From positions 1 through 64,000 of the forward strand of contig NZ_CANMPM010000009.1 in assembly GCF_947499845.1 (NCBI RefSeq): a DNA stretch of 64,000 nt. The letters are read 5' to 3'. The stretch is from an uncultured Pseudokineococcus sp. (GTDB lineage Bacteria; Actinomycetota; Actinomycetes; Actinomycetales; Quadrisphaeraceae). The notes beneath the pieces were generated by a model, which had not been told where the DNA came from, did not search any database, and saw only the letters and a list, made by a program, of their open reading frames with translations. How positions within the stretch are numbered: the stretch's first letter is position 1; each line of letters begins with the position of its first letter. This document shows positions 12,172-19,453 of the stretch, one piece after another. The translations under genes and the position numbers were made by a program.

Positions 12172-12356
12172 GGTGAAGGGGGCGTCACCTTCGCGTGGGG
12201 AGCGTTCCCAGGGGTGAAGGAGGCGTCACCTTCGCGTGGGGAGAGGCTTCTGAGGTGAAGGAGGCGTCACCTTCGCGTGGGGAAGGGCCCAGGGGGTGAA
12301 GGAGGCGTCACCTTCCCGTCGAGAGGGCTTCCCGAGGTGAAGGAGGCGTCACCTTC
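12172..12356 (+). repeat. Palindromic repeat array, 5 units, exact 41-bp period
   Basis: A 21-bp core, GGTGAAGG-A/G-GGCG followed by TCACCTTC, starts at 12172, 12213, 12254, 12295 and 12336, so the period is exactly 41 bp. Each core can fold in two ways: GGTGA with TCACC, or GAAGG with CCTTC. The 20-bp spacers are related in the first three units (beginning GCGTGGGGA) and drift in the last two. It lies in the gap between the convergent hrpB and sugar dehydrogenase genes. Function unknown. Confidence 0.92.
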
Positions 12357-12386
12357 ACGACGAGGGCCGGGGCGACGACGTCCGGC

Positions 12387-13634
12387 TCAGCCGAGCGGCA
12401 GCCGCAGCAGCTGGTCCTCGCCGTCGCCGTCGTTCGTCAGCACCCGCAGCGCGCCGCCGCCCGGGGCCACGGCGACGTCGCGCAGGCGCCCGTGCTCGCC
12501 GACGAGGTACGGCTCGGGCTGCCCGACCGGACCGCCCTCCGACGACGTCGCCACGGGCACCCGCCAGAGCCGCTGCCCGCGCAGGGCGCTCACCCACACG
12601 GCGTCGTCGGTCACCGCCAGGCCGCTGGGGGAGGCCTCCGACGGGCGCCACCAGACGAGGGGGTCGGTGAAGCCGGCGTCGGCGGCGTCCTGCCCGCCGG
12701 GGCCCTCGACCTCCGGCCAGCCGTAGTTGCGCCCGGGCTCCAGGAGGTTGAGCTCGTCCCAGGTGTCCTGGCCGAACTCGCTGGCGTACAGGCGGTCCTG
12801 CGCGTCCCAGCCCAGCCCCTGGACGTTGCGGTGGCCCAGCGTCCAGACCGGGGAGCCCTCCGTGGGGTTGCCCGGGGCCGGCGCGCCGTCCGGCGTGACG
12901 CGCAGGACCTTGCCGGCGAGCGACGCCGCGTCCTGGGCCAGCTCGGGCTGCCGCGCGTCGCCCGTCGTCACGTAGAGCAGGCCGTCGGGCCCGAAGGCGA
13001 GGCGGCCGCCGTTGTGGACCTGCGCGCGGGGGATGCCCGCGAGCACCGTCTCCGGCTCGCCGAGCCCGTCACCGGACAGGACGGCGCGCACGACGGCGTT
13101 GTCGTCGGCCCGCGTGACGTAGGCGTAGACGAGCCCGTCCTCGACGAAGGACGGCGACAGCGCGAGCCCCAGGAGGCCGCCCTCGCCGCGCGGCAGGGCG
13201 CCGCCGAAGGTCTCGTCGGGGCTCGTCGTCGGCACGTCGGACACCTGGCCGTCCGCGGTGAGCCGCACCACCCGGGCCTCGTCGCGCAGGCTCAGCAGCG
13301 ACGAGCCGTCCGGGAGGGCGACGACCGACCAGGGGAGCGGCAGGCCCTCGGCGACCACCTCGGCGGGTCCGGCGGGCGTCCCGCTCGCGCTCGGGGCGGT
13401 GGGGGTCGGGGTCGTCGTCGGCGCGTCGGCGACGGCTGACGGCGAGGGGGTCGTCGGCGAGGAGCCCGCCGTCGACGCGGGCACCTCGCCCGTCGGCGCG
13501 GGGGAGGCGCCCGGGTCCTCGCCGCCGCAGGCCGCGAGGCCCAGCGCCGCGACGGCGGCGACGGCCGCGCGCGAGGCGCGCACGGCTCGGCGGGAGCTGG
13601 CGATCGGGCGTCCGGCACGGAGGGAGGCGGCCAT
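12387..13634 (-). CDS. PQQ-type glucose/sorbosone dehydrogenase lipoprotein
   Basis: 415 residues from ATG 13634. A lipoprotein signal with arginines, a hydrophobic stretch and lipobox LAAC (C36) is followed by a ~50-residue Ser/Thr/Pro linker, then a six-bladed propeller of the GSDH family (PLPWSVVALPDGSSLL, GGLLGLALSPSF, AQVHNGGRLAFGPDGLLY, GHRNVQGLGWD, ELNLLEPGRNYGWP). Such proteins are soluble-type aldose sugar dehydrogenases using PQQ and calcium; here the enzyme would be anchored on the outer face of the membrane. No PQQ biosynthesis gene is in the window. The open frame extends upstream through tandem repeats to 13973, but that part is not protein-like. Confidence 0.88.
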   Translation of the reverse strand: MAASLRAGRPIASSRRAVRASRAAVAAVAALGLAACGGEDPGASPAPTGEVPASTAGSSPTTPSPSAVADAPTTTPTPTAPSASGTPAGPAEVVAEGLPLPWSVVALPDGSSLLSLRDEARVVRLTADGQVSDVPTTSPDETFGGALPRGEGGLLGLALSPSFVEDGLVYAYVTRADDNAVVRAVLSGDGLGEPETVLAGIPRAQVHNGGRLAFGPDGLLYVTTGDARQPELAQDAASLAGKVLRVTPDGAPAPGNPTEGSPVWTLGHRNVQGLGWDAQDRLYASEFGQDTWDELNLLEPGRNYGWPEVEGPGGQDAADAGFTDPLVWWRPSEASPSGLAVTDDAVWVSALRGQRLWRVPVATSSEGGPVGQPEPYLVGEHGRLRDVAVAPGGGALRVLTNDGDGEDQLLRLPLG

Positions 13635-13725
13635 GGGGGGAGAACGACCGGGTGCGCCCGCGTGATCCCCGGCCGGCGTCCGAGCCGGGTCCGCGGGCGG
13701 TCGGCGGGGCAGCGTCACTCCCGGC

Positions 13726-13805
13726 ACCGTCCCCTCCCCGAACCGTCCCCTCCCCGAACCGTCCCCTCCCCGAACCGTCCCCTCCCCGAACCTTCCCCTC
13801 CCGCC
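13726..13805 (+). repeat. 16-bp tandem repeat, four exact units plus one decayed
   Basis: Units of ACCGTCCCCTCCCCGA start at 13726, 13742, 13758 and 13774, with a degenerate fifth at 13790. They occupy the promoter region between the divergent sugar dehydrogenase and hydroxyacid dehydrogenase genes. The strand is strikingly pyrimidine-rich. Confidence 0.9.
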
Positions 13806-13857
13806 GGCGAGGAGCCGCCACCGCGCCGCCGGGACGAGGTCCCACCACGATGGCCGC

Positions 13858-14871
13858 ATGGCCGGTCGACCGCTCGTGTCCCTGCCCGAGGCCGCGCTCG
13901 CCCGCGAGGTCGGCGTCCCCCTCGTCGGGGAGGCCGGCACGCCGGACGGCGCCGGCTCCGACGGCACTGACATGCCCGACGGCCCGGGCGTCGAGGCGGT
14001 CGTGTGGGACCTCGAGCAGCCGCCGGCGCACGCGCTGGCCGCCGAGCAGGTCGAGCGGCTGTCCCTCGTCGTCCTGCCCTACCAGGGCCGCCCGGCGGCG
14101 CTCGGCTCCCTGCGCGACCTGCCCGCGCTGCGGGTCGTGCAGACCCAGACGACCGGGGTCGACGCCGTCGCGGCGCACGTGCCCGACGGCGTCGCGCTCG
14201 CCTCGGCCGCGGGCGCCCACGACGCCGGGACGGGCGAGATCGCGCTCGCGCTGCTGCTCGCGAGCGTCCGGCGGCTCGACGACGCCGTCCGCGACGCCCA
14301 GGAGGGCCGCTGGCGGGGTCCCGAGGGCCTGCGCCCGGGGCTCGCCGGGCGCACCGTCGTCGTCCTCGGGGCGGGCGGCATCGGCGACGCCGTCGTGCGC
14401 CGCCTCCGGCCGTTCGAGGTGGACGTCGTCCGCGTCGCCACCCGCGCCCGCACCGACGACCTCGGGCCCGTCCACGGCGTCGACGAGCTGGACGCGCTGC
14501 TGCCGCGGGCGGACGCCCTCGTCCTCGCCGTCCCCCTGACCGACGGGACGCGCGGCCTCGTGGACGCCGGGGTGCTGGCCGCGCTGCCCGACGGCGCCGT
14601 CGTCGTCAACGTCGCGCGCGGGCCCGTCGTCGACACCGACGCCCTCGTCGCCGAGGTGGCCGCCGGCCGCCTGCGGGCGGCGCTCGACGTCACCGACCCC
14701 GAGCCGCTGCCGCCCGAGCACCCGCTGTGGCGGCTGCCCGGCGCTATCGTCACGCCCCACGTCGGCGGCGCGACCGACGCCATGCGCCCGCGCGTCGTCG
14801 CGCTGCTGCGCCGCCAGCTGGCGGCGCTCGCCGCGGGGGAGCCGCTCGAGAACGTCGTCCGCGGGGCCTGA
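13858..14871 (+). CDS. D-isomer-specific 2-hydroxyacid dehydrogenase
   Basis: 337 residues. NAD-binding domain with [17 protein letters not shown] (G-x-G-x-x-G), the active-site arginine in [13 protein letters not shown], the glutamate region [15 protein letters not shown] and the catalytic histidine in VTPHVGG. It is shorter than SerA (no ACT domain) and closer to the general glyoxylate/hydroxypyruvate reductase-like subfamily. The substrate cannot be decided. A possible -10 CACGAT lies 6 nt before the ATG. ilvD follows with its own promoter. Confidence 0.88.
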   Translation: MAGRPLVSLPEAALAREVGVPLVGEAGTPDGAGSDGTDMPDGPGVEAVVWDLEQPPAHALAAEQVERLSLVVLPYQGRPAALGSLRDLPALRVVQTQTTGVDAVAAHVPDGVALASAAGAHDAGTGEIALALLLASVRRLDDAVRDAQEGRWRGPEGLRPGLAGRTVVVLGAGGIGDAVVRRLRPFEVDVVRVATRARTDDLGPVHGVDELDALLPRADALVLAVPLTDGTRGLVDAGVLAALPDGAVVVNVARGPVVDTDALVAEVAAGRLRAALDVTDPEPLPPEHPLWRLPGAIVTPHVGGATDAMRPRVVALLRRQLAALAAGEPLENVVRGA

Positions 14872-14944
14872 CGGCTGCGCGGCGGGGCCTGGCGGCCAGG
14901 GACCGCAGGGCGGACGCCCGCCGGGGCGCCGGGACGGGCGCTCC

Positions 14945-14957
14945 TACACTCCGCGGC
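14945..14957 (+). promoter_or_regulatory. Leaderless -10 element of ilvD
   Basis: TACACT at 14945-14950, 7 nt before ATG 14958. No Shine-Dalgarno sequence precedes the ATG. Confidence 0.55.
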
Positions 14958-16700
14958 ATGACGCAGGCACCCGAGCGCAGCAGCTCCACCACGACCCCCG
15001 CCGCCGCGGGTGTCGACCGGAAGCCGCGCAGCCGCCAGGTCACCGACGGGCTCGAGGCCACGGCCTCGCGCGGCATGCTCCGCGCCGTCGGGATGGGCGA
15101 CGACGACTTCGCCAAGCCCCAGATCGGGGTCGCGAGCTCGTGGAACGAGATCACGCCGTGCAACCTCTCCCTCGACCGGCTCGCGAAGTCGGTCAAGGAC
15201 GGCGTCCACGCCGCCCAGGGCTACCCGCTGGAGTTCGGGACCATCTCGGTCTCCGACGGCATCTCCATGGGCCACGAGGGCATGCACTTCTCGCTCGTGA
15301 GCCGCGAGGTCATCGCCGACAGCGTCGAGACCGTCATGCAGGCCGAGCGCCTCGACGGCTCGGTGCTCCTCGCCGGCTGCGACAAGTCGCTGCCGGGCAT
15401 GCTCATGGCCGCCGCGCGCCTCGACTTCGCCAGCGTCTTCCTCTACGCCGGCTCGATCCTCCCCGGCGTCGCCAAGCTGTCCGACGGCAGCGAGAAGCAG
15501 GTGACGATCATCGACGCCTTCGAGGCGGTCGGGGCCTGCTCGCGCGGGCTCATGAGCCGCGAGGACGTCGACGCCATCGAGCGGGCCATCTGCCCCGGCG
15601 AGGGCGCCTGCGGCGGCATGTACACGGCCAACACCATGGCCAGCGCCGCCGAGGCGCTCGGCATGTCGCTGCCCGGCTCGGCCGCGCCGCCCGCCACCGA
15701 CCGCCGCCGCGACGGCTTCGCCCGCCGGTCCGGCGCCGCGGTCGTCGGCCTGCTGGAGCGGGGCATCACGGCCCGGGACATCATGACGAAGGAGGCGTTC
15801 GAGAACGCCATCGCCGTCGTCATGGCCTTCGGCGGGTCGACCAACGCCGTCCTGCACCTGCTCGCCATCGCCAACGAGGCCGAGGTGGACCTCACGCTCG
15901 ACGACTTCGACCGCATCGGCAGCCAGGTCCCGCACCTGGCCGACGTGAAGCCCTTCGGCCGCCACGTCATGACCGACGTCGACCGCGTCGGCGGCGTCCC
16001 CGTCGTCATGCGCGCGCTGCTCGACGCCGGCCTGCTCCACGGCGACGTCCTCACGGTGACGGGGAAGACGATGGCCGAGAACCTCGCCGACATCGCGCCC
16101 CCGGACGTCGACGGCGCCGTGCTCCGGGCGATGGACGCCCCGATCCACCGCACCGGCGGCATCACCGTGCTCAAAGGCTCGCTCGCCCCCGGCGGCGCCG
16201 TCGTGAAGTCGGCCGGCTTCGAGTCGGACGTCTTCGAGGGCACGGCCCGCGTCTTCGACCGCGAGCGCGCCGCGATGGACGCCCTCGAGGACGGCACCAT
16301 CAGCGCCGGCGACGTCGTCGTCATCCGCTACGAGGGCCCCAAGGGCGGCCCGGGCATGCGCGAGATGCTCGCCATCACGGGCGCCATCAAGGGCGCCGGC
16401 CTCGGCAAGGACGTCCTGCTCCTCACCGACGGCCGCTTCTCCGGCGGCACGACGGGCCTGTGCGTCGGCCACGTCGCCCCCGAGGCCGTCGACGCCGGCC
16501 CCATCGCCTTCGTCCGCGACGGCGACCGCATCCGCCTCGACGTCACGGCCAAGACCCTCGACGTCCTCGTCGACGACGCCGAGCTGGCCCAGCGCCGCGC
16601 CGACGGCTGGCAGCCGCTCCCGCAGCGCTACACCCGCGGGGTCCTCGCGAAGTACGCCAAGCTCGTCGGCTCGGCGTCGGGCGGGGCCGTCCTGGCCTGA
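14958..16700 (+). CDS. ilvD: Dihydroxy-acid dehydratase
   Basis: 580 residues; dehydrates 2,3-dihydroxy-isovalerate and -methylvalerate to the 2-oxo acids for Val, Ile and Leu. The iron-sulfur ligand cysteines are in [16 protein letters not shown] and [14 protein letters not shown]; the C-terminal [21 protein letters not shown] signature is intact. The ilvD start is fixed by the -10 element 7 nt upstream and by the 45-residue lead-in usual for actinobacterial IlvD. A large palindrome follows the stop. It is separated from ilvBNC by 7.8 kb of lysine-related genes. Confidence 0.97.
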   Translation: MTQAPERSSSTTTPAAAGVDRKPRSRQVTDGLEATASRGMLRAVGMGDDDFAKPQIGVASSWNEITPCNLSLDRLAKSVKDGVHAAQGYPLEFGTISVSDGISMGHEGMHFSLVSREVIADSVETVMQAERLDGSVLLAGCDKSLPGMLMAAARLDFASVFLYAGSILPGVAKLSDGSEKQVTIIDAFEAVGACSRGLMSREDVDAIERAICPGEGACGGMYTANTMASAAEALGMSLPGSAAPPATDRRRDGFARRSGAAVVGLLERGITARDIMTKEAFENAIAVVMAFGGSTNAVLHLLAIANEAEVDLTLDDFDRIGSQVPHLADVKPFGRHVMTDVDRVGGVPVVMRALLDAGLLHGDVLTVTGKTMAENLADIAPPDVDGAVLRAMDAPIHRTGGITVLKGSLAPGGAVVKSAGFESDVFEGTARVFDRERAAMDALEDGTISAGDVVVIRYEGPKGGPGMREMLAITGAIKGAGLGKDVLLLTDGRFSGGTTGLCVGHVAPEAVDAGPIAFVRDGDRIRLDVTAKTLDVLVDDAELAQRRADGWQPLPQRYTRGVLAKYAKLVGSASGGAVLA

Positions 16701-16726
16701 GGCGCGCGGACCGCCGGGCCCGACCC

Positions 16727-16766
16727 GCTCGTCGCTCGTGACCGTGCACGGACGCGAGCGACGAGC
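16727..16766 (+). terminator. 40-bp near-perfect palindrome after ilvD (terminator and/or operator)
   Basis: Outer arms GCTCGTCGCTCG (16727-16738) and CGAGCGACGAGC (16755-16766) pair perfectly over 12 bp, and the centre is the perfect palindrome CCGTGCACGG (16742-16751). Only two positions per arm fail to match. There is no T-tract. A second palindrome with the same centre lies just after the lrp gene (17310-17347), so a regulator-binding role is possible as well as termination. Confidence 0.75.
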
Positions 16767-16810
16767 AGGCCCCGGCGCCCGGTGACGTCGGGCGCCCGGA
16801 CGGCGCTGGG

Positions 16811-16823
16811 TACGGTCCCCGCC
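16811..16823 (+). promoter_or_regulatory. Leaderless -10 element of the lrp-like gene
   Basis: TACGGT at 16811-16816, 7 nt before ATG 16824, 45 bp downstream of the palindrome at 16727-16766. Confidence 0.55.
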
Positions 16824-17288
16824 ATGCCCTCGCCCCCCGGCCCGGACCTCGACGACGTCGACCGCGCCGTCGTCGCCGCGCTCGTCGCGGACGGCCGCCT
16901 CAGCTACACCGACCTGGGCAGGCAGGTCGGGCTGCCGACGTCGACCGTGCACCAGCGCGTGCGCCGCCTCGAGCAGCGCGGCGTCCTGCGCGGCTACACG
17001 GCCGTCGTCGACCCCGAGGCCCTGGGCCTGCCGCTGTCGGCCATCGTCTCCGTCACGCCGTTCGACCCCGCCGCGCCGGACGACGTCCCCGAGCGCCTCG
17101 CCCGCGTGGCCGAGGTCGAGTCCTGCTGGTCCGTCGCCGGCGAGGAGAGCTACGTCCTCCTCGTCCGCACCGAGACGCCGGGCCGCCTCGAGGAGGTCCT
17201 CGCCGAGATCCGGACGGCCGGCTCGGTCGCCACGCGCACCACCGTGATCCTCTCCACCCCCTTCGAGGGTCGGCGCCGCACGCCCTGA
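16824..17288 (+). CDS. Lrp/AsnC-family transcriptional regulator
   Basis: 154 residues, typical length. N-terminal helix-turn-helix (DLDDVDRAVVAALVADGRLS, then VGLPTSTVHQRVRRLEQRGV) and a C-terminal RAM/AsnC ligand-binding domain (VESCWSVAGEESYVLLVR). The family senses amino acids. In Mycobacterium an Lrp (LrpA) sits beside lat and pcd; here it lies 2.2 kb upstream of lat on the same strand, so control of lysine catabolism is a fair inference. The gene is bracketed by two large palindromes sharing the word GTGACCGTGCACGG, candidate autoregulatory sites. The longer reading frame back to 16782 is rejected because the -10 element would lie inside it. Confidence 0.92.
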   Translation: MPSPPGPDLDDVDRAVVAALVADGRLSYTDLGRQVGLPTSTVHQRVRRLEQRGVLRGYTAVVDPEALGLPLSAIVSVTPFDPAAPDDVPERLARVAEVESCWSVAGEESYVLLVRTETPGRLEEVLAEIRTAGSVATRTTVILSTPFEGRRRTP

Positions 17289-17309
17289 CACCGCGGAGAC
17301 GGGGGAGTC

Positions 17310-17347
17310 GTCCACGACCGTGACCGTGCACGGTCACGCCCGTGGAC
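17310..17347 (+). promoter_or_regulatory. 38-bp near-perfect palindrome downstream of lrp
   Basis: Perfect 18-bp centre GTGACCGTGCACGGTCAC (17320-17337), flanked by GTCCACG (17310-17316) and CGTGGAC (17341-17347), with two mismatched pairs between. It shares its 10-bp heart, and 14 nt on one side, with the palindrome before lrp. Either a bidirectional terminator or an operator. Confidence 0.7.
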
Positions 17348-17458
17348 CACTCCACCGGGGGACGGCGCTCGGCCCCGCAGCGGGCGTTCGGCGGGCAGAC
17401 TGCCCGGCGGACGCGCCCTCCGGGGCGATGACGGGGGACGACGGGGGACGGGGACGAC

Positions 17459-18478
17459 GTGGTGCCGCAGGACGACTGGTTCTTCAGGACCGACGGGGGA
17501 GACGGGGCTGACGCCGGGGACCGGGCCGGCTCGGGTGACCGCGTCGACGACGTGACGGCGGTGGCCGGCGCCCCGGGCGAGGAGGCCGGCCCGAACGGGC
17601 GAGCCCCTCGGGGGCGCCGCAAGGCCCTCGTCGCGGCGGGCGCGACCGCGGCGGTCGCCCTCGGGCTCACCGCCGCCGGAGCCGTGGTCGTGACCGGCCT
17701 CGGCGGGCCGGACGTCGTCCTCGCGCGCGCGGCCTCCCCGGTGGCGCCCGAGGCCTCCGACGGCGGGACCGCCCCCGACGGCGCGGACGACGCCTACCTC
17801 GCCTCGCTCACGGCCCCGACCGAGACCCCGCCGCCGCCCCCGCCGCCCGAGCCGGTGGACGTCCCGGAGCCGGTGGTGCGCGTCGAGCCGCTCGCGCCGG
17901 GCGAGTCCTACGGCGAGGACGCCGACCCCTGGGCCGTCGCGTACGAGGTGCCCGACGTCGGGGCGACCTGGTCGGCGGCCCTGCCCGACGGTCAGGTGGG
18001 GCTCGGCGACCTGGGCCAGTACCGCTTCCAGCCCACCGTGCCGGGGCAGAGCTGCAACGGCGGGTCGTCCTCGCCGCGCTCCGTGGCGGGACGGCAGTGG
18101 ATGTGGGCGGAGGAGGACTCGAACCGGCTCGACCAGACCACCGTCGGCCTCGTCGTCACGGGGTGGCCCGAGGGCGGCGGCCCCTCGGCCTTCGCCGACG
18201 TCGTCGAGGACGACGGGCCCTGCGCCTGGTACGACGACGTGCCGTCGCCCGCCGACGTCGCCGTCCCCTCGGCGGACGAGGCCTGGGCCGGCGTGCGCCG
18301 GAGCCCCGTGGGCGACGGGTCGGTGATCCTGCTCGGCGCCGCCCGCACGGGCGACCTCGTCGTCGGGGTCCAGGTGCAGCACCCGGCGGCCGGCGACGCC
18401 GACGCCCTCACCGGCCGGCTCCTCGAGGCCGCCGTGCTCGAGCTCCTGGCCGCGGACCCCGGCGGCGCCGCCGGCTGA
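17459..18478 (+). CDS. Membrane-anchored protein of unknown function
   Basis: 339 residues, GTG start (two GTG codons in a row at 17459 and 17462). I do not recognise a family. Layout: ~50-residue Asp/Gly-rich cytoplasmic head, a basic patch RAPRGRRK, one membrane segment (~55-77, KALVAAGATAAVALGLTAAG), a Pro-rich stalk with PPPPPPPEP, then an extracellular domain of ~200 residues with two cysteines (SCNGG and GPCAWYDD) that could form a disulfide. The ending is an Ala/Leu helix. It sits between lrp and the DUF1028 gene and follows the 38-bp palindrome; no Shine-Dalgarno sequence or -10 box stands out. Confidence 0.7.
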   Translation: MVPQDDWFFRTDGGDGADAGDRAGSGDRVDDVTAVAGAPGEEAGPNGRAPRGRRKALVAAGATAAVALGLTAAGAVVVTGLGGPDVVLARAASPVAPEASDGGTAPDGADDAYLASLTAPTETPPPPPPPEPVDVPEPVVRVEPLAPGESYGEDADPWAVAYEVPDVGATWSAALPDGQVGLGDLGQYRFQPTVPGQSCNGGSSSPRSVAGRQWMWAEEDSNRLDQTTVGLVVTGWPEGGGPSAFADVVEDDGPCAWYDDVPSPADVAVPSADEAWAGVRRSPVGDGSVILLGAARTGDLVVGVQVQHPAAGDADALTGRLLEAAVLELLAADPGGAAG

Positions 18479-18502
18479 CCCGCCGGGGCGGCGCCCCGCG
18501 GC

Positions 18503-18515
18503 TACGGTCGCGCGC
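18503..18515 (+). promoter_or_regulatory. Leaderless -10 element of the DUF1028 gene
   Basis: TACGGT at 18503-18508, 7 nt before GTG 18516; identical hexamer and spacing to the lrp promoter at 16811. Confidence 0.55.
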
Positions 18516-19367
18516 GTGACCTTCTCGATCGTGGGACGCAGCCCCGACGGCACGGCGCTCGGCGTGGCCGTGGCCTCCAAGTTCCTCGCCGTCGGCGGCT
18601 TCGTCCCCGCCCTCGAGGTGGGCGTCGGGGCGCTCGCGACCCAGGCGGCCGTCAACCTCGCGCTCAAGGCCGAGGGGCTGGCGCTGATGCGCGGCGGCGC
18701 GAGCGCCGCCGAGGCGCTGGACCGCTTCCTCGCCGCCGACGAGGGGCGCGCGGAGCGCCAGGCCGGCGCGGTCGACGCCGACGGGCGGGCGGCGACGCGC
18801 ACCGGCAGCGCGTGCCACCCGTGGGCGGGCGGGGAGGCCGACGAGGGGCCCGAGGGGTCCTTCGCCGCGCAGGGCAACATCCTCGTCGGCCCGGAGGTCA
18901 TCGAGGCGATGGTCGCCGCGTGGCGGGCCTCCGCGGCGGAGCGGTCCCTGCCGCGCCGCCTGCTCGCCGCGCTGGAGGCCGGTGACGCCGCGGGCGGCGA
19001 CCGCCGCGGCCGCCAGTCCGCGGCCCTCGTCGTCGTCGCACCGGGCGGCGGGTACGGCGGCTCGGACGTCGTCGTCGACCTCCGCAGCGACGACGACGCC
19101 GCCCCCGTGGCCCACCTCGCCCGGATGCTCGGCGAGCACGAGCTCCTCTTCGGCCGGACGCCGCCCGAGGAGCTGCTGGCCTGGGACGACGGCCTGCGCG
19201 CCGAGGTCCGCCGGCTCCTCGACGCGACCGGCACCGCCGGCGGCGACCTGGACGGGGACCTCGAGCGGTGGGCCGGCGCGCAGAACCTCGAGGAGCGCGT
19301 GCGCCCGGGAGGCGTCGACCGCCTCGACCCCGTCCTCCTCGCGCAGTTGCGCCGCGCGGACGGATGA
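18516..19367 (+). CDS. DUF1028 family protein (Ntn-hydrolase-like)
   Basis: 283 residues. The start TFSIVGRSPDGTALGVAVASKFLAVG and the following GVGALATQAAVN, then RTGSACHPWAGG and FAAQGNILVGPEVIEAM, are the conserved core of DUF1028, a family with an N-terminal-nucleophile hydrolase fold and no settled reaction. After removal of Met the exposed residue would be Thr, which suits an Ntn nucleophile (inference). The C-terminal ~70 residues contain a peptidoglycan-binding-like region seen in longer members (ELLFGRTPPEELLAW). It lies between the lrp and lat genes, so a link to amino-acid breakdown is possible but unproven. Confidence 0.85.
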   Translation: MTFSIVGRSPDGTALGVAVASKFLAVGGFVPALEVGVGALATQAAVNLALKAEGLALMRGGASAAEALDRFLAADEGRAERQAGAVDADGRAATRTGSACHPWAGGEADEGPEGSFAAQGNILVGPEVIEAMVAAWRASAAERSLPRRLLAALEAGDAAGGDRRGRQSAALVVVAPGGGYGGSDVVVDLRSDDDAAPVAHLARMLGEHELLFGRTPPEELLAWDDGLRAEVRRLLDATGTAGGDLDGDLERWAGAQNLEERVRPGGVDRLDPVLLAQLRRADG

Positions 19368-19445
19368 TCCTCCCGTCGTAGCCGGTCTCGACGGGACGCG
19401 ACCGGCCCGCAGGGCCTTGTCGAGCGGAGGATCTCCCGTCTAGCC
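19366..19445 (+). repeat. Imperfect direct repeat containing the lat -10 box
   Basis: GATCCTCCCGTCGTAGCC (19366-19383) and GATCTCCCGTCTAGCC (19430-19445) are related copies 64 bp apart. The second ends in the lat -10 hexamer TAGCCT; the first, TAGCCG, may be a decayed promoter. GATCCTCC (19366) and GGAGGATC (19426) are also inverted copies of each other. Confidence 0.55.
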
Positions 19446-19453
19446 TCCGGGTC
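19441..19453 (+). promoter_or_regulatory. Leaderless -10 element of lat
   Basis: TAGCCT at 19441-19446, 7 nt before ATG 19454; no Shine-Dalgarno sequence. Confidence 0.55.

Noticed and set aside
12172-12356. CRISPR array (regular palindromic repeats with ~20-bp spacers)
   Set aside because: Repeats (21 bp) and spacers (20 bp) are too short, three of the spacers are related to one another, and there are no cas genes. The same reasoning applies to the array at 42373-42558.
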